Part shown: piece after piece, positions 30,936 through 39,816 of the stretch
Layout: each line of letters begins with the position of its first letter
Position numbering within the stretch: the first letter of the stretch is position 1
NCBI GenBank assembly: GCA_031253995.1
Contig: JAIRVG010000026.1
Location: 82,633-146,632, forward strand
Origin: Paucimonas sp.
Lineage (GTDB): Bacteria > Pseudomonadota > Gammaproteobacteria > Pseudomonadales > Pseudomonadaceae
Direction: 5' to 3'
DNA: 64,000 bases
Program-made: the position numbers and the translations under genes
Notes under the pieces: generated by a model
What the model saw: the letters and a program-made list of their open reading frames with translations, nothing else
Told to the model about the DNA's origin: nothing
Database searches by the model: none

Positions 30936-31796
30936 TCAGGGCTTTTGACCCTCGAGGATAGCCGCGTAGCCTTCGCGGTAGCTCGGATAGGTGGGCGCCC
31001 AGCCCAGCGCCCGGGCGCGGGCATTGCTGCAGCGTTTACTGCCAGTACGACGCACCCGCTGCTGCTCCGACCACTCGGTAACGCCCATGTACTCGCGCAG
31101 CCAGCCCACCACTTCGGCCAACGGCGCCGGCGCGTCGTCCACGCCGATATAGCAGTCGTCCAGCACCCGCCCCTGGTGATCGGCACGCAGCAGGAACGCC
31201 AGCAGCCCGGCAGCATCCTCGGCATGAATCCGGTTGCCATACAGCGGCGGCTCTTCAGTCACCCGATAGCCCTGCCGCACCTGGCTCAGCAACCACTCGC
31301 GACCCGGCCCATAGATCCCGGTAAGCCGCACCACACTGGCCGGAATACCGCTATCCAGCGCCAGCCGCTCCGCCTCCAGCATCACCCGCCCGGAATACTC
31401 CTGCGGCGCAGTCTCGGCCGTTTCATCGATCCATTCACCACCCTGCTGGGCGAAAACGCTGCTGCTGGAAACGAACAACAACCGACGCGGTGCCTGCCCA
31501 CGCTCAGCCAGCCAGGCCAGCACATTGCGCAAACCTTCCACGTAAGCCGAGCGGTAACCGGCCTCGTCATGCTGGCTCGCAGCCACGCAATAGACCAGGT
31601 AATCCGGGCTGGCCGCAGGCCAGGCAGCCGGCACCTGGCGCTGTTCCAGATCGGCGGCAATGGCGCCGACACCCTCCGGCAACGCACCGACATTGCGGCG
31701 CAAGCCACTGACCGACCAGCCATCCGCCAGCATCTGCCTGGCCAGACGACCACCCACATCGCCACAACCGACAACCAGAACTGAAGGGGTAGACAT
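30936..31796 (-). CDS. NAD(P)-binding epimerase/dehydratase-like protein (YeeZ-type)
   Basis: A 286-residue Rossmann protein with VLVVGCGDVGGRLARQ at the N-terminus and an atypical SDR active region (VSSSSVFAQQGGEW, RLTGIYGPGREW). It belongs to the extended SDR superfamily, closest to the YeeZ-like group, whose substrate is unknown. The start at 31796 is preceded by GGGAG and places the glycine motif in its normal position. It is divergent from exbB. Confidence 0.85.
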   Translation of the reverse strand: MSTPSVLVVGCGDVGGRLARQMLADGWSVSGLRRNVGALPEGVGAIAADLEQRQVPAAWPAASPDYLVYCVAASQHDEAGYRSAYVEGLRNVLAWLAERGQAPRRLLFVSSSSVFAQQGGEWIDETAETAPQEYSGRVMLEAERLALDSGIPASVVRLTGIYGPGREWLLSQVRQGYRVTEEPPLYGNRIHAEDAAGLLAFLLRADHQGRVLDDCYIGVDDAPAPLAEVVGWLREYMGVTEWSEQQRVRRTGSKRCSNARARALGWAPTYPSYREGYAAILEGQKP

Positions 31797-31888
31797 GCTG
31801 AAACTCCCGTAACGATTGAGCGGCACTATCCGGCCAAAATCGATAGGCGGCTAGTGACAGCTGTAAAAAAAGATACTTTATTACTTCT

Positions 31889-31907
31889 GCTAACAAGAAT
31901 TACTTGC
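31889..31907 (+). promoter_or_regulatory. Possible Fur box upstream of exbB
   Basis: In a strikingly A+T-rich stretch, GCTAACAAGAATTACTTGC matches 11 of 19 positions of the Fur consensus. The downstream exbB-exbD-tonB operon is normally iron-regulated in Pseudomonas. The match alone is modest. Confidence 0.4.
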
Positions 31908-31995
31908 AATAATGGCCACCCTTTTTTTTCGTTCTCGGCCTGCTTCGAGGCCTTGAAGACCATCCATCCATTCTTCTTCATCAGGTCCGGCCAGC

Positions 31996-32985
31996 ATGAC
32001 ACGAATCCAACCTTCCGCTTCGCCAACCACGTCGCGCCCTCTGCGCGCCATCGCAGCGCTGATGTTCAGCCTGATGCTGACGCCAGTCGCCATGGCTGAA
32101 GAGCCTGCCGCAGCCCCGGCCGCCCCTGTTGCTGCCGCTGCGCCAGCCGCTCCGGCCGCCGAAGGTGCCGCTCCGGTCGCGCCAGGTGCAGAACAGGCCG
32201 CAGCCGCTCCGGTGGAAGGCGCGGCCGACCAGCCGCTGAATGCGGACGGCGAGCCTCTGGCCGAGGACACCACCCTGGGCATGGGCCACGACCTGTCGCC
32301 ATGGGGCATGTACCAGAACGCCGACGTGGTGGTGAAAGCGGTCATGATCGGCCTGGCCATCGCCTCGATCATCACCTGGACCATCTGGATCGCCAAAGGC
32401 TTCGAACTGCTGGGCGCCAAGCGCCGCCTGCGCCGCGAAATCGAAGTGCTGAAGAAATCCGCCACCCTCAAGGACGCATCCGAGAAGACCGACCAGCCAG
32501 GCACCCTGGCCCATGTCCTGGTCCACGACGCCCTGGAAGAAATGCACCTGTCGGCCAACGCCCGCGAGAAGGAAGGCATCAAGGAGCGCGTGAGCTTCCG
32601 CCTGGAGCGCCTGGTCGCCGCCAGCGGCCGCAACATGTCCAGCGGCACCGGCGTACTCGCCACCATCGGTTCCACCGCGCCGTTCGTCGGTCTGTTCGGT
32701 ACCGTGTGGGGCATCATGAACAGCTTCATCGGCATCGCCAAGACCCAGACCACCAACCTCGCCGTGGTTGCCCCTGGTATCGCCGAAGCCCTGCTGGCCA
32801 CCGCCCTGGGCCTGGTCGCTGCGATCCCTGCCGTGGTCATCTACAACGTCTTCGCCCGCTCCATCGCCGGCTACAAGGCACAGGTCTCCGACGCTTCGGC
32901 GCAGGTCCTGCTGCTGGTCAGCCGTGACCTGGACCATCAGCCAGGCGAGCGTTCCGCTCAGCCGCACATGGTGAAAGTGGGGTAA
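31996..32985 (+). CDS. exbB: TonB-system energiser ExbB (long form)
   Basis: A 329-residue ExbB with a signal-like N-terminus, then an Ala/Pro-rich extension (~35-85) typical of Pseudomonas ExbB, then three membrane segments of the MotA/TolQ/ExbB proton channel (VKAVMIGLAIASIITWTIWI; IGSTAPFVGLFGTVWGIM; ALLATALGLVAAIPAVVIYN). With ExbD it uses the proton gradient to energise TonB for siderophore, haem and vitamin uptake. exbD starts four bases after its stop. Confidence 0.95.
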   Translation: MTRIQPSASPTTSRPLRAIAALMFSLMLTPVAMAEEPAAAPAAPVAAAAPAAPAAEGAAPVAPGAEQAAAAPVEGAADQPLNADGEPLAEDTTLGMGHDLSPWGMYQNADVVVKAVMIGLAIASIITWTIWIAKGFELLGAKRRLRREIEVLKKSATLKDASEKTDQPGTLAHVLVHDALEEMHLSANAREKEGIKERVSFRLERLVAASGRNMSSGTGVLATIGSTAPFVGLFGTVWGIMNSFIGIAKTQTTNLAVVAPGIAEALLATALGLVAAIPAVVIYNVFARSIAGYKAQVSDASAQVLLLVSRDLDHQPGERSAQPHMVKVG

Positions 32986-32988
32986 GCC

Positions 32989-33417
32989 ATGGGCCTGCAT
33001 CTTAACGAGGGTGGCGACGATCTCGCCGAGAACCACGAAATCAACGTAACGCCGTTCATCGACGTGATGCTGGTGCTGCTGATCATCTTCATGGTCGCGG
33101 CACCGCTGGCGACGGTCGACATCAAGGTCGACCTGCCCGCTTCGACGGCAAAACCCGCACCCCGGCCGGAGAAGCCGGTGTTCCTTAGCGTCAAGGCCGA
33201 CCAGAAGCTGTACCTGGGTGAAGACCTGGTCCAGCAGCAGGACCAGCTAGGTGCGATGCTGGACGCCAAGACCAAGGGTGACAAGGAAACCACGATCTTC
33301 TTCCAGGCCGACAAGGGCGTGGACTACGGCGATCTGATGGAAGTCATGAACATTCTGCGCGCCGCCGGCTACCTCAAGGTCGGCTTGGTCGGGCTTGAGA
33401 CGGCAGCGAAGAAATGA
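32989..33417 (+). CDS. exbD: TonB-system energiser ExbD
   Basis: A 142-residue protein with one N-terminal membrane helix containing the essential Asp (INVTPFIDVMLVLLIIFMVA) and a periplasmic domain. This is the ExbD/TolR proton-channel partner of ExbB. Its stop overlaps the tonB start (ATGA), indicating translational coupling. Confidence 0.96.
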   Translation: MGLHLNEGGDDLAENHEINVTPFIDVMLVLLIIFMVAAPLATVDIKVDLPASTAKPAPRPEKPVFLSVKADQKLYLGEDLVQQQDQLGAMLDAKTKGDKETTIFFQADKGVDYGDLMEVMNILRAAGYLKVGLVGLETAAKK

Positions 33418-34148
33418 TCGAGACCCGGTACAAGCTGGGGCGTTACGGCGGTAGCCTGTTACTCGTACTGGCAGTGCATGCCATTGCCATCGTGCTGACC
33501 CTGAACTGGTCGGCTCCACAGGCTATCGAACTGCCGCCCGCGGCCATGATGATCGAGATGGCGCCGCTGCCGGAACCGGCACCGCCGCCACCGCCCAAGG
33601 TGGTGACCCCGCCACAGCCGCCCGCACCGGTGGAAGAACCGCCGCTGCCGAAGCTGGTCGAGGCACCTAAGCCGAAAATCGCCATTCCGAAACCTGCCAA
33701 GCCGAAGGCCAAGCCACAACCGCCCAAGCCCGAGCAGAAGGAAGAGCCGAAGGAAAAACCGGTCGAGCAGGAAGTCGTCGACACGCCACCGAGCACTGCG
33801 CCAGCGCAGAAATCGGCAGCCCCGGCACCGAGCATCGCGACCAACAGCAACGCCCTGCCAACCTGGCAAAGCGACCTGCTGCGTCACCTGGGCAAGTTCA
33901 AGCGTTACCCGGAAGACGCCCGCCGTCGTGGCCTGCAAGGTATCAACCGCCTGCGTTTCGTGGTCGATGCCGAAGGCAAGGTCCTCTCCTACTCGCTGGC
34001 CGGTGGTTCGGGCAGCGCCGCGCTGGACCGCGCGACCCTGGAGATGATCCGCAAGGCCCAGCCGGTGCCGCCACCACCGAAGGAGCTGCTGAACAACGGC
34101 AGCATCGAAGTGGTTGCGCCGTTCGTCTACTCGCTGGACAAGCGCTGA
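33414..34148 (+). CDS. tonB: TonB energy transducer
   Basis: A 244-residue TonB. It has an N-terminal membrane anchor (GGSLLLVLAVHAIAIVLTL), a long Pro/Lys/Glu-rich spacer (~45-140) that spans the periplasm, and a C-terminal TonB domain (YPEDARRRGLQGINRLRFVV) that contacts TonB boxes of outer membrane receptors. It overlaps exbD by four bases and ends at a terminator. Confidence 0.96.
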   Translation: MIETRYKLGRYGGSLLLVLAVHAIAIVLTLNWSAPQAIELPPAAMMIEMAPLPEPAPPPPPKVVTPPQPPAPVEEPPLPKLVEAPKPKIAIPKPAKPKAKPQPPKPEQKEEPKEKPVEQEVVDTPPSTAPAQKSAAPAPSIATNSNALPTWQSDLLRHLGKFKRYPEDARRRGLQGINRLRFVVDAEGKVLSYSLAGGSGSAALDRATLEMIRKAQPVPPPPKELLNNGSIEVVAPFVYSLDKR

Positions 34149-34159
34149 GTCCCACCCCG

Positions 34160-34190
34160 AAAAGCCGGCCGCCCATGCGGCCGGCTTTTT
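34160..34190 (+). terminator. Intrinsic terminator after tonB
   Basis: AAAAGCCGGCCGC / GCGGCCGGCTTTTT around loop CCAT, 11 bases after the tonB stop. Confidence 0.92.
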
Positions 34191-34293
34191 ATCGAGCACA
34201 ATCGTGGTTTCTGTCGCACTGACGCAAGTCTGATAAGGTGCGTCTATCGGTTGCAGCCGCTATGCTGGGGCCGCTACTTCATGGACGCATGCT

Positions 34294-35214
34294 ATGACCC
34301 TCACAGAACTACGCTACATCGTCACCCTTGCCCAGGAACAGCACTTCGGCCACGCCGCCGAGCGCTGCCATGTCAGCCAGCCGACCCTGTCGGTGGGCGT
34401 GAAAAAGCTGGAGGACGAGCTGGGCGTACTGATCTTCGAGCGCAGCAAGAGCGCGGTGCGCCTGACCCCGGTCGGCGAAAGCATCGTGGCCCAGGCCCAG
34501 AAGGTCCTCGAACAGGCCCAGGGCATCCGCGAACTGGCCCAGGCCGGCAAGAACCAGCTGACCGCGCCGCTCAAGGTCGGGGCGATCTATACCGTCGGTC
34601 CCTACCTGTTCCCCCACCTCATTCCGCAACTGCACCGGGTCGCCCCGCAGATGCCGTTGTACATCGAGGAAAACTTCACCCACGTGCTGCGTGACAAGCT
34701 GCGCAACGGCGAACTGGACGCAGTGATCATCGCCCTGCCGTTCAACGAAGCCGACGTGCTGACCCTGCCGCTGTACGACGAGCCGTTCTACGTGCTGATG
34801 CCCAGCGGCCACCCGTGGACCCAGCAGCAGACCATCGACGCCAGCCTGCTCAACGACAAGAGCCTGCTGCTGCTGGGCGAAGGCCACTGCTTCCGCGACC
34901 AGGTCCTGGAGGCCTGCCCGACCCTGGCCAAGGGCAACGACGGCGCCAAGCACACCACCGTGGAGTCCAGCTCGCTGGAAACCATCCGGCACATGGTCGC
35001 GTCCGGCCTGGGCGTGTCGATCCTGCCGCTGTCGGCAGTGCACAGCCATCACTACGCGCCCGGGGTGATCGAAGTCCGCCCGCTGAGCCCGCCGGCACCG
35101 TTCCGCACCGTGGCCATCGCCTGGCGCGCCAGCTTCCCGCGGCCCAAGGCCATCGAGATCCTCGCCGATTCGATCCGTCTCTGCTCCGTGGCCAAGCCAC
35201 TCACGGGCGAGTAG
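34294..35214 (+). CDS. oxyR: Hydrogen peroxide sensor OxyR
   Basis: A 306-residue LysR regulator with both redox cysteines at the E. coli positions: C199 in GEGHCFRDQ and C208 nine residues on. The N-terminal HTH is MTLTELRYIVTLAQEQHFGH onward. Peroxide forms the C199-C208 disulphide and activates catalase and peroxidase genes. It is followed nine bases later by recG, the conserved oxyR-recG operon. Confidence 0.97.
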   Translation: MTLTELRYIVTLAQEQHFGHAAERCHVSQPTLSVGVKKLEDELGVLIFERSKSAVRLTPVGESIVAQAQKVLEQAQGIRELAQAGKNQLTAPLKVGAIYTVGPYLFPHLIPQLHRVAPQMPLYIEENFTHVLRDKLRNGELDAVIIALPFNEADVLTLPLYDEPFYVLMPSGHPWTQQQTIDASLLNDKSLLLLGEGHCFRDQVLEACPTLAKGNDGAKHTTVESSSLETIRHMVASGLGVSILPLSAVHSHHYAPGVIEVRPLSPPAPFRTVAIAWRASFPRPKAIEILADSIRLCSVAKPLTGE

Positions 35215-35223
35215 GTCGTTGTC

Positions 35224-37302
35224 ATGACCGAGTTGTCCCATGTGTCGGTCACGGCACTGAAAGGCGTTGGCGAAGCCCTGGCCGAAAAGCTGGCCAAGGT
35301 CGGCCTGGAGAACCTCCAGGACGTGCTGTTCCACCTGCCGTTGCGCTACCAGGACCGCACCCGCGTGGTGCCCATCGGCGCCCTGCGTCCGGGCCAGGAT
35401 GCGGTGATCGAAGGGGTGGTCAGCGGTGCCGACGTGGTCATGGGCAAGCGCCGCAGCCTGGTGGTGCGTCTGGGTGACGGCAGCGGCGTGCTCAGCCTGC
35501 GCTTCTATCACTTCAGCATGGCGCAGAAGGACGCGCTCAAGCGCGGCACCCACGTGCGCTGCTACGGCGAAGCCCGGCCAGGCGCTTCCGGCCTGGAGAT
35601 CTACCACCCGGAATACCGCGTGCTCAACGGCAGCGAGCCACCGCCCCCGGTAGACCAGACCCTGACGCCGATCTACCCGACCACCGAAGGCCTGACCCAG
35701 CAGCGCCTGCGCCAGCTCAGCCAGCAGACCCTGGCGTTGCTCGGCCCACGCAGCCTGCCGGACTGGCTGCCGGAAGAACTGGCCCGCGACTATCACCTCG
35801 GCCCACTGGACGAAGCCATCCGCTACCTGCACCAGCCGCCGGCGGACGCCGATGTCGACGAGCTCGCCGAAGGCCAGCACTGGGCCCAGCATCGCCTGGC
35901 CTTCGAAGAACTGCTGACCCACCAGCTCTCGCAGCAACGCCTGCGGGAAAGCCTGCGGGCCCTGCGCGCACCGGTGCTGCCCAAGGCGAATCGCCTGCCC
36001 AAACAGTTCCTCGCCAACCTGGGCTTCCCGCCGACCGGCGCGCAGCAGCGGGTCGGCAACGAGATCGCCTACGACCTGAGCCAGCAGGAACCCATGCTGC
36101 GCCTGGTCCAGGGTGACGTTGGCGCCGGCAAGACCGTGGTCGCCGCCCTCGCCGCGCTGCAGGCCCTGGAGGCCGGCTACCAGGTGGCGCTGATGGCCCC
36201 CACCGAGATCCTCGCCGAACAGCACTTCATCACCTTCAAGCGCTGGCTGGAGCCACTGGGCATCGAAGTCGCCTGGCTCGCCGGCAAGCTCAAGGGCAAG
36301 GCCCGCGTCACGGCGCTGGAACAGATCGCCACCGGCACGCCGATGGTGGTCGGTACCCATGCGCTGTTCCAGGAGGAAGTGAAATTCCACAACCTGGCCC
36401 TGGCGATCATCGACGAGCAGCACCGCTTCGGCGTGCAGCAGCGCCTGGCGCTGCGCCAGAAGGGTGTCGGCGGTCGGTTCTGCCCGCACCAGCTGATCAT
36501 GACCGCGACGCCGATCCCGCGGACCCTGGCGATGAGCGCCTACGCCGACCTCGACACCTCGATCCTCGACGAACTGCCGCCCGGGCGCACCCCGGTCAAC
36601 ACCGTGCTGGTGGCCGACAGCCGCCGCTTCGAGGTGGTCGAGCGGGTCCGCGCCGCCTGCGCCGAGGGGCGCCAGGCCTATTGGGTGTGCACCCTGATCG
36701 AAGAGTCCGAGGAACTGACCTGCCAGGCCGCCGAGACCACGTTCGAGGAGCTTTCCAGCGCCCTCGGCGAGCTGCGCGTCGGCCTGATCCACGGTCGCAT
36801 GAAACCCGCGGAAAAAGCCGCGGTGATGGCTGAATTCAAGGAAGGTCGCCTGCAATTGCTAGTGGCGACCACGGTGATCGAGGTGGGCGTGGACGTACCC
36901 AACGCCAGCCTGATGATCATCGAGAACCCCGAGCGCCTGGGCCTGGCCCAGTTGCACCAGTTGCGCGGCCGGGTCGGGCGCGGCAGCGCGGTGAGTCACT
37001 GCGTGCTGCTGTACCACCCGCCACTGTCGCAGATCGGTCGCGAACGCCTGGGGATCATGCGCGAGACCAATGACGGTTTCGTCATCGCCGAAAAGGACCT
37101 GGAGCTGCGTGGCCCCGGGGAAATGCTCGGCACCCGCCAGACCGGCCTGCTGCAGTTCAAGGTCGCAGACCTGATGCGCGACGCCGACCTGCTGCCTGCG
37201 GTGCGCGACGCGGCCCAGGCCCTGCTGGCGCGCTGGCCCGATCACGTCAGCCCGCTACTGGAACGCTGGCTGCGTCATGGCCAGCAATATGGCCAGGTGT
37301 GA
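35224..37302 (+). CDS. recG: ATP-dependent DNA helicase RecG
   Basis: A 692-residue RecG. It has an N-terminal wedge/OB domain (FHLPLRYQDRTRVVPIG), Walker A GDVGAGKTVVAALA at about 300, the DEQH box (IIDEQHRFGVQQR), motif III TATPIPRTLA, and the C-terminal RGRVGRG with TRG region. It remodels stalled forks and Holliday junctions. Standard start at 35224. Confidence 0.97.
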   Translation: MTELSHVSVTALKGVGEALAEKLAKVGLENLQDVLFHLPLRYQDRTRVVPIGALRPGQDAVIEGVVSGADVVMGKRRSLVVRLGDGSGVLSLRFYHFSMAQKDALKRGTHVRCYGEARPGASGLEIYHPEYRVLNGSEPPPPVDQTLTPIYPTTEGLTQQRLRQLSQQTLALLGPRSLPDWLPEELARDYHLGPLDEAIRYLHQPPADADVDELAEGQHWAQHRLAFEELLTHQLSQQRLRESLRALRAPVLPKANRLPKQFLANLGFPPTGAQQRVGNEIAYDLSQQEPMLRLVQGDVGAGKTVVAALAALQALEAGYQVALMAPTEILAEQHFITFKRWLEPLGIEVAWLAGKLKGKARVTALEQIATGTPMVVGTHALFQEEVKFHNLALAIIDEQHRFGVQQRLALRQKGVGGRFCPHQLIMTATPIPRTLAMSAYADLDTSILDELPPGRTPVNTVLVADSRRFEVVERVRAACAEGRQAYWVCTLIEESEELTCQAAETTFEELSSALGELRVGLIHGRMKPAEKAAVMAEFKEGRLQLLVATTVIEVGVDVPNASLMIIENPERLGLAQLHQLRGRVGRGSAVSHCVLLYHPPLSQIGRERLGIMRETNDGFVIAEKDLELRGPGEMLGTRQTGLLQFKVADLMRDADLLPAVRDAAQALLARWPDHVSPLLERWLRHGQQYGQV

Positions 37303-37381
37303 CGTCTTCGGCGGAATTGGATCCAGCCTGCCGGTCAGGCTGGTTATACTCTTGCCACTGTAAAGAATTTGGATACAGACC

Positions 37382-38782
37382 ATGATTGAAGTTGCCCTCG
37401 ATACCGCAACCCCACAGGTTCCGTCTGTTATCCGGCTGCTGCTCGACAAGCTGGGTGTCGCCTACCGCGAAGTCGCCGACCACCCGCAGTTGCCGCCTGA
37501 AACCCGTATCCAGGCCGTCCTGCTGGACGACTCGGTCGGTGCCCTGATGGTCCTGTTCCCGCAGAGCCAGCTGCTCGACCTCAGCCGCCTGACCGAACTG
37601 ACCGGACGCACGCTGGCCGCCGTGCCGCTGGAGCGCCTGCAGCACATGCTCGACAAGCACGGGCTGAAGATCCTCCCGGGCATCCCGGCGCTGACCAGTT
37701 CGCCGTGCCTGTACGAAGAAAGCGTGCTCAAGCCAGCGGCGCTGCTGGTGCAGTCGGGTGAAGCCGGGCTGTTGCTGGAAATCGAGCGCGACGACTTCCG
37801 CAAGATGCTGAGCAAGGCCAGCGCCGGCAAGTTCGGCGAGCTGCTGAGCCAGATCCACCCGAACCTCGACCGTCCGGCGGACGACCGCGAGGAAATCACC
37901 CAGGCGGTCCAGGCCTTCACCGCACGACGCATCCAGCAACGCCTGGAGTCGACCATCGAGATTCCACCGCTGGCCGAGACCGCGCAGAAGATCATCAAGC
38001 TGCGGGTCGACCCCAACGCCACCATCGACGACATCACCGGCGTGGTGGAAACCGACCCGGCGCTGGCGGCCCAGGTGGTCAGCTGGGCGGCCTCGCCCTA
38101 CTACGCCTCGCCGGGCAAGATCCGCTCGGTGGAAGACGCCATCGTCCGCGTGCTGGGCTTCGACCTGGTGATCAACCTGGCGCTGGGCCTGGCCCTGGGC
38201 AAGACCCTGAGCCTGCCGAAGGATCACCCGCAGCACACCACGCCGTACTGGCAGCAATCGATCTACACCGCCGCGGTGATCGAGGGCCTGACCCGGGCCA
38301 TGCCGCGGGCCGAACGCCCTGAAGCCGGCCTGACCTACCTGGCGGGCCTGCTGCACAACTTCGGCTACCTGCTGCTGGCCCACGTGTTCCCGCCGCATTT
38401 CTCGCTGATCTGCCGGCATCTGGAGGTCAATCCGCACGTCTGCCACAGCTATGTCGAACAGCACCTGCTGGGGATCAGCCGCGAGCAGATCGGTTCCTGG
38501 CTGATGCGTTTCTGGGACATGCCGGACGAGCTGGCCACCGCCCTGCGCTTCCAGCACGACCCGCACTACGCCGGCGACCATTCGCCGTTCGCCAACCTGG
38601 TGTGCCTGTCGGTGCGCCTGCTGCGCGCCCGTGGCATCGGCTCGGGGCCGGACGAAGCGATCCCGGACGAGCTGCTGGAGCGCCTGAACATCAGCCGCGA
38701 GAAGGCCGAGGATGTGGTGAACAAGGTGCTGGAAGCGGAAGTGATGTTGCGCGAGCTGGCTTCGCAGTTCAGCCAGCACTGA
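37382..38782 (+). CDS. YbaK/aa-tRNA-deacylase-like domain fused to HDOD domain
   Basis: A 466-residue two-domain protein. Residues 1-150 resemble the YbaK/ProX editing fold (LLLDKLGVAYREVADHPQLP, LLDLSRLTELTGRTLAAVP). Residues ~190-400 form an HDOD domain (IEIPPLAETAQKIIKLR, VETDPALAAQVVSWAAS, VEDAIVRVLGF), the non-catalytic HD relative found in signalling proteins. The join is characteristic of a conserved Pseudomonas gene next to recG. No catalytic HD pair is evident. Function unknown; a signalling role is only an inference from the HDOD family. Confidence 0.82.
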   Translation: MIEVALDTATPQVPSVIRLLLDKLGVAYREVADHPQLPPETRIQAVLLDDSVGALMVLFPQSQLLDLSRLTELTGRTLAAVPLERLQHMLDKHGLKILPGIPALTSSPCLYEESVLKPAALLVQSGEAGLLLEIERDDFRKMLSKASAGKFGELLSQIHPNLDRPADDREEITQAVQAFTARRIQQRLESTIEIPPLAETAQKIIKLRVDPNATIDDITGVVETDPALAAQVVSWAASPYYASPGKIRSVEDAIVRVLGFDLVINLALGLALGKTLSLPKDHPQHTTPYWQQSIYTAAVIEGLTRAMPRAERPEAGLTYLAGLLHNFGYLLLAHVFPPHFSLICRHLEVNPHVCHSYVEQHLLGISREQIGSWLMRFWDMPDELATALRFQHDPHYAGDHSPFANLVCLSVRLLRARGIGSGPDEAIPDELLERLNISREKAEDVVNKVLEAEVMLRELASQFSQH

Positions 38783-38791
38783 AACAGATCG

Positions 38792-38839
38792 ACGCGGACC
38801 CTGTGGGAGCGGGTTTACCCGCTCCCACAGGGTCCGCGT
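38792..38839. repeat. Perfect REP palindrome
   Basis: A 48-base perfect palindrome: 22-base arms acgcggaccctgtgggagcg(gg) with loop TTTA. It lies between the convergent HDOD and SCP2-like genes and is the most compact and complete REP unit of the window. It could also act as a factor-independent hairpin. Confidence 0.95.
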
Positions 38840-38858
38840 ACTGCTTGAGAGTGTTGTC

Positions 38859-39233
38859 TCAGCCTTTCTTCTTCGGTTTCAGGTACTTCATCAAGCCCTG
38901 GAACCACATCACCAGCGCCGGATTGCCCTTGATCTGGATGGTCTTGTCCTGAATCCCCTGCATGAACGCCAGCTGCTTGTTCTTCGCCTGCAGGGTCTCG
39001 AAACCGAATGCCGCATCCTTGAACGCAATGGCGAACGCCGGTTCCGGGTAGGTGCCGCCGCTGCTGCTGATACGGCTGTCTTTCACGATGAAATGCCGGG
39101 CGGCCTTGCCGTCCAGGGTCTGGAGCTGGAACACCAGGTCCTTGTCCTTCAATTGCTGCTGGAACGCCGGATTCTTGCGGCTGGCCCGGGACATCAACAG
39201 CCCCATGGCCCAAAGGAGAAAGCGGAACTTCAT
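38859..39233 (-). CDS. SCP2-like sterol-carrier-fold protein
   Basis: A 124-residue protein. The central and C-terminal sequence (VFQLQTLDGKAARHFIVKD, PAFAIAFKDAAFGFETL, IQIKGNPALVMWFQGLMKYL) follows the SCP2 fold pattern. The N-terminal MKFRFLLWAMGLLM is hydrophobic and could be a membrane anchor. ATG 39233 follows AAGGAG. A lipid- or ligand-binding role is possible; the assignment rests on pattern only. It is 63 bp from the hupA terminator region. Confidence 0.65.
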   Translation of the reverse strand: MKFRFLLWAMGLLMSRASRKNPAFQQQLKDKDLVFQLQTLDGKAARHFIVKDSRISSSGGTYPEPAFAIAFKDAAFGFETLQAKNKQLAFMQGIQDKTIQIKGNPALVMWFQGLMKYLKPKKKG

Positions 39234-39295
39234 GAATGCGCCTCGGTGAAAAAGTGACTGGCCGGCGCAGTTTATCCTTTTAGTGAACGAAAGCC

Positions 39296-39331
39296 ACAAA
39301 ACAAAACGGGCATCCCCTGGGATGCCCGTTT
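39296..39331 (-). terminator. Terminator after the HU gene
   Basis: Arms AAACGGGCATCCC / GGGATGCCCGTTT with a 2-base loop. On the minus strand it is followed by TTGTTTTG, 25 bases past the HU stop. Confidence 0.88.
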
Positions 39332-39356
39332 GCACTGCATTCACTGGATCAGGTCA

Positions 39357-39629
39357 TCAATTGACCGTGTCCTTGAGATTCTTGCCTGGCTTGAACGCAA
39401 CGGTGTTGCTGGCCTTGATCTTCACCGGCTCGCCGGTTTGCGGGTTCTTGCCGGTGCGGGCACCGCGGTGACGCCGTTCGAAGGTACCGAAACCAACCAG
39501 GGTCACGTTTTCATTTTGCCCCAATGCGTTGGTGATTTCTTCCAGCAGGGCGTTCAGTACACGGTTGGCCTGTTCTTTGGTGAGGTCGGCCTTTTCGGCG
39601 ATGGCTGCGGCGAGTTCGGGTTTACGCAT
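39357..39629 (-). CDS. hupA: HU-family DNA-binding protein
   Basis: A 90-residue histone-like protein. MRKPELAAAIAEKADLTKEQ is the dimerisation helix pair, and the DNA arm contains RRHRGARTGKNPQTGEPVKI with the intercalating Pro. It bends and compacts DNA. The length and position next to rubredoxin reductase match the Pseudomonas HupA gene; which HU paralogue this is cannot be proven here. Confidence 0.92.
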   Translation of the reverse strand: MRKPELAAAIAEKADLTKEQANRVLNALLEEITNALGQNENVTLVGFGTFERRHRGARTGKNPQTGEPVKIKASNTVAFKPGKNLKDTVN

Positions 39630-39816
39630 GGTGAAGCCTCTTTGACGGAATTTTTGTTGTTATGCCGTGCTGCCTTTGAAAGCAGCGCCCAAGGCACCGC
39701 AGGCTCTAAACTGCGGCAGACGGAAGTGAGGATGGCACGCCGCCAAGGGCCGCGCCAGTCTCTGCGCGGCCATTGGGCGGGCAATGGAAGGGTAAATCCG
39801 ACAGAACGACCGGTAT

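Noticed and set aside
34309..36855. An 848-codon minus-strand frame across oxyR and recG
   Set aside because: Antisense to two unmistakable genes with intact catalytic motifs.
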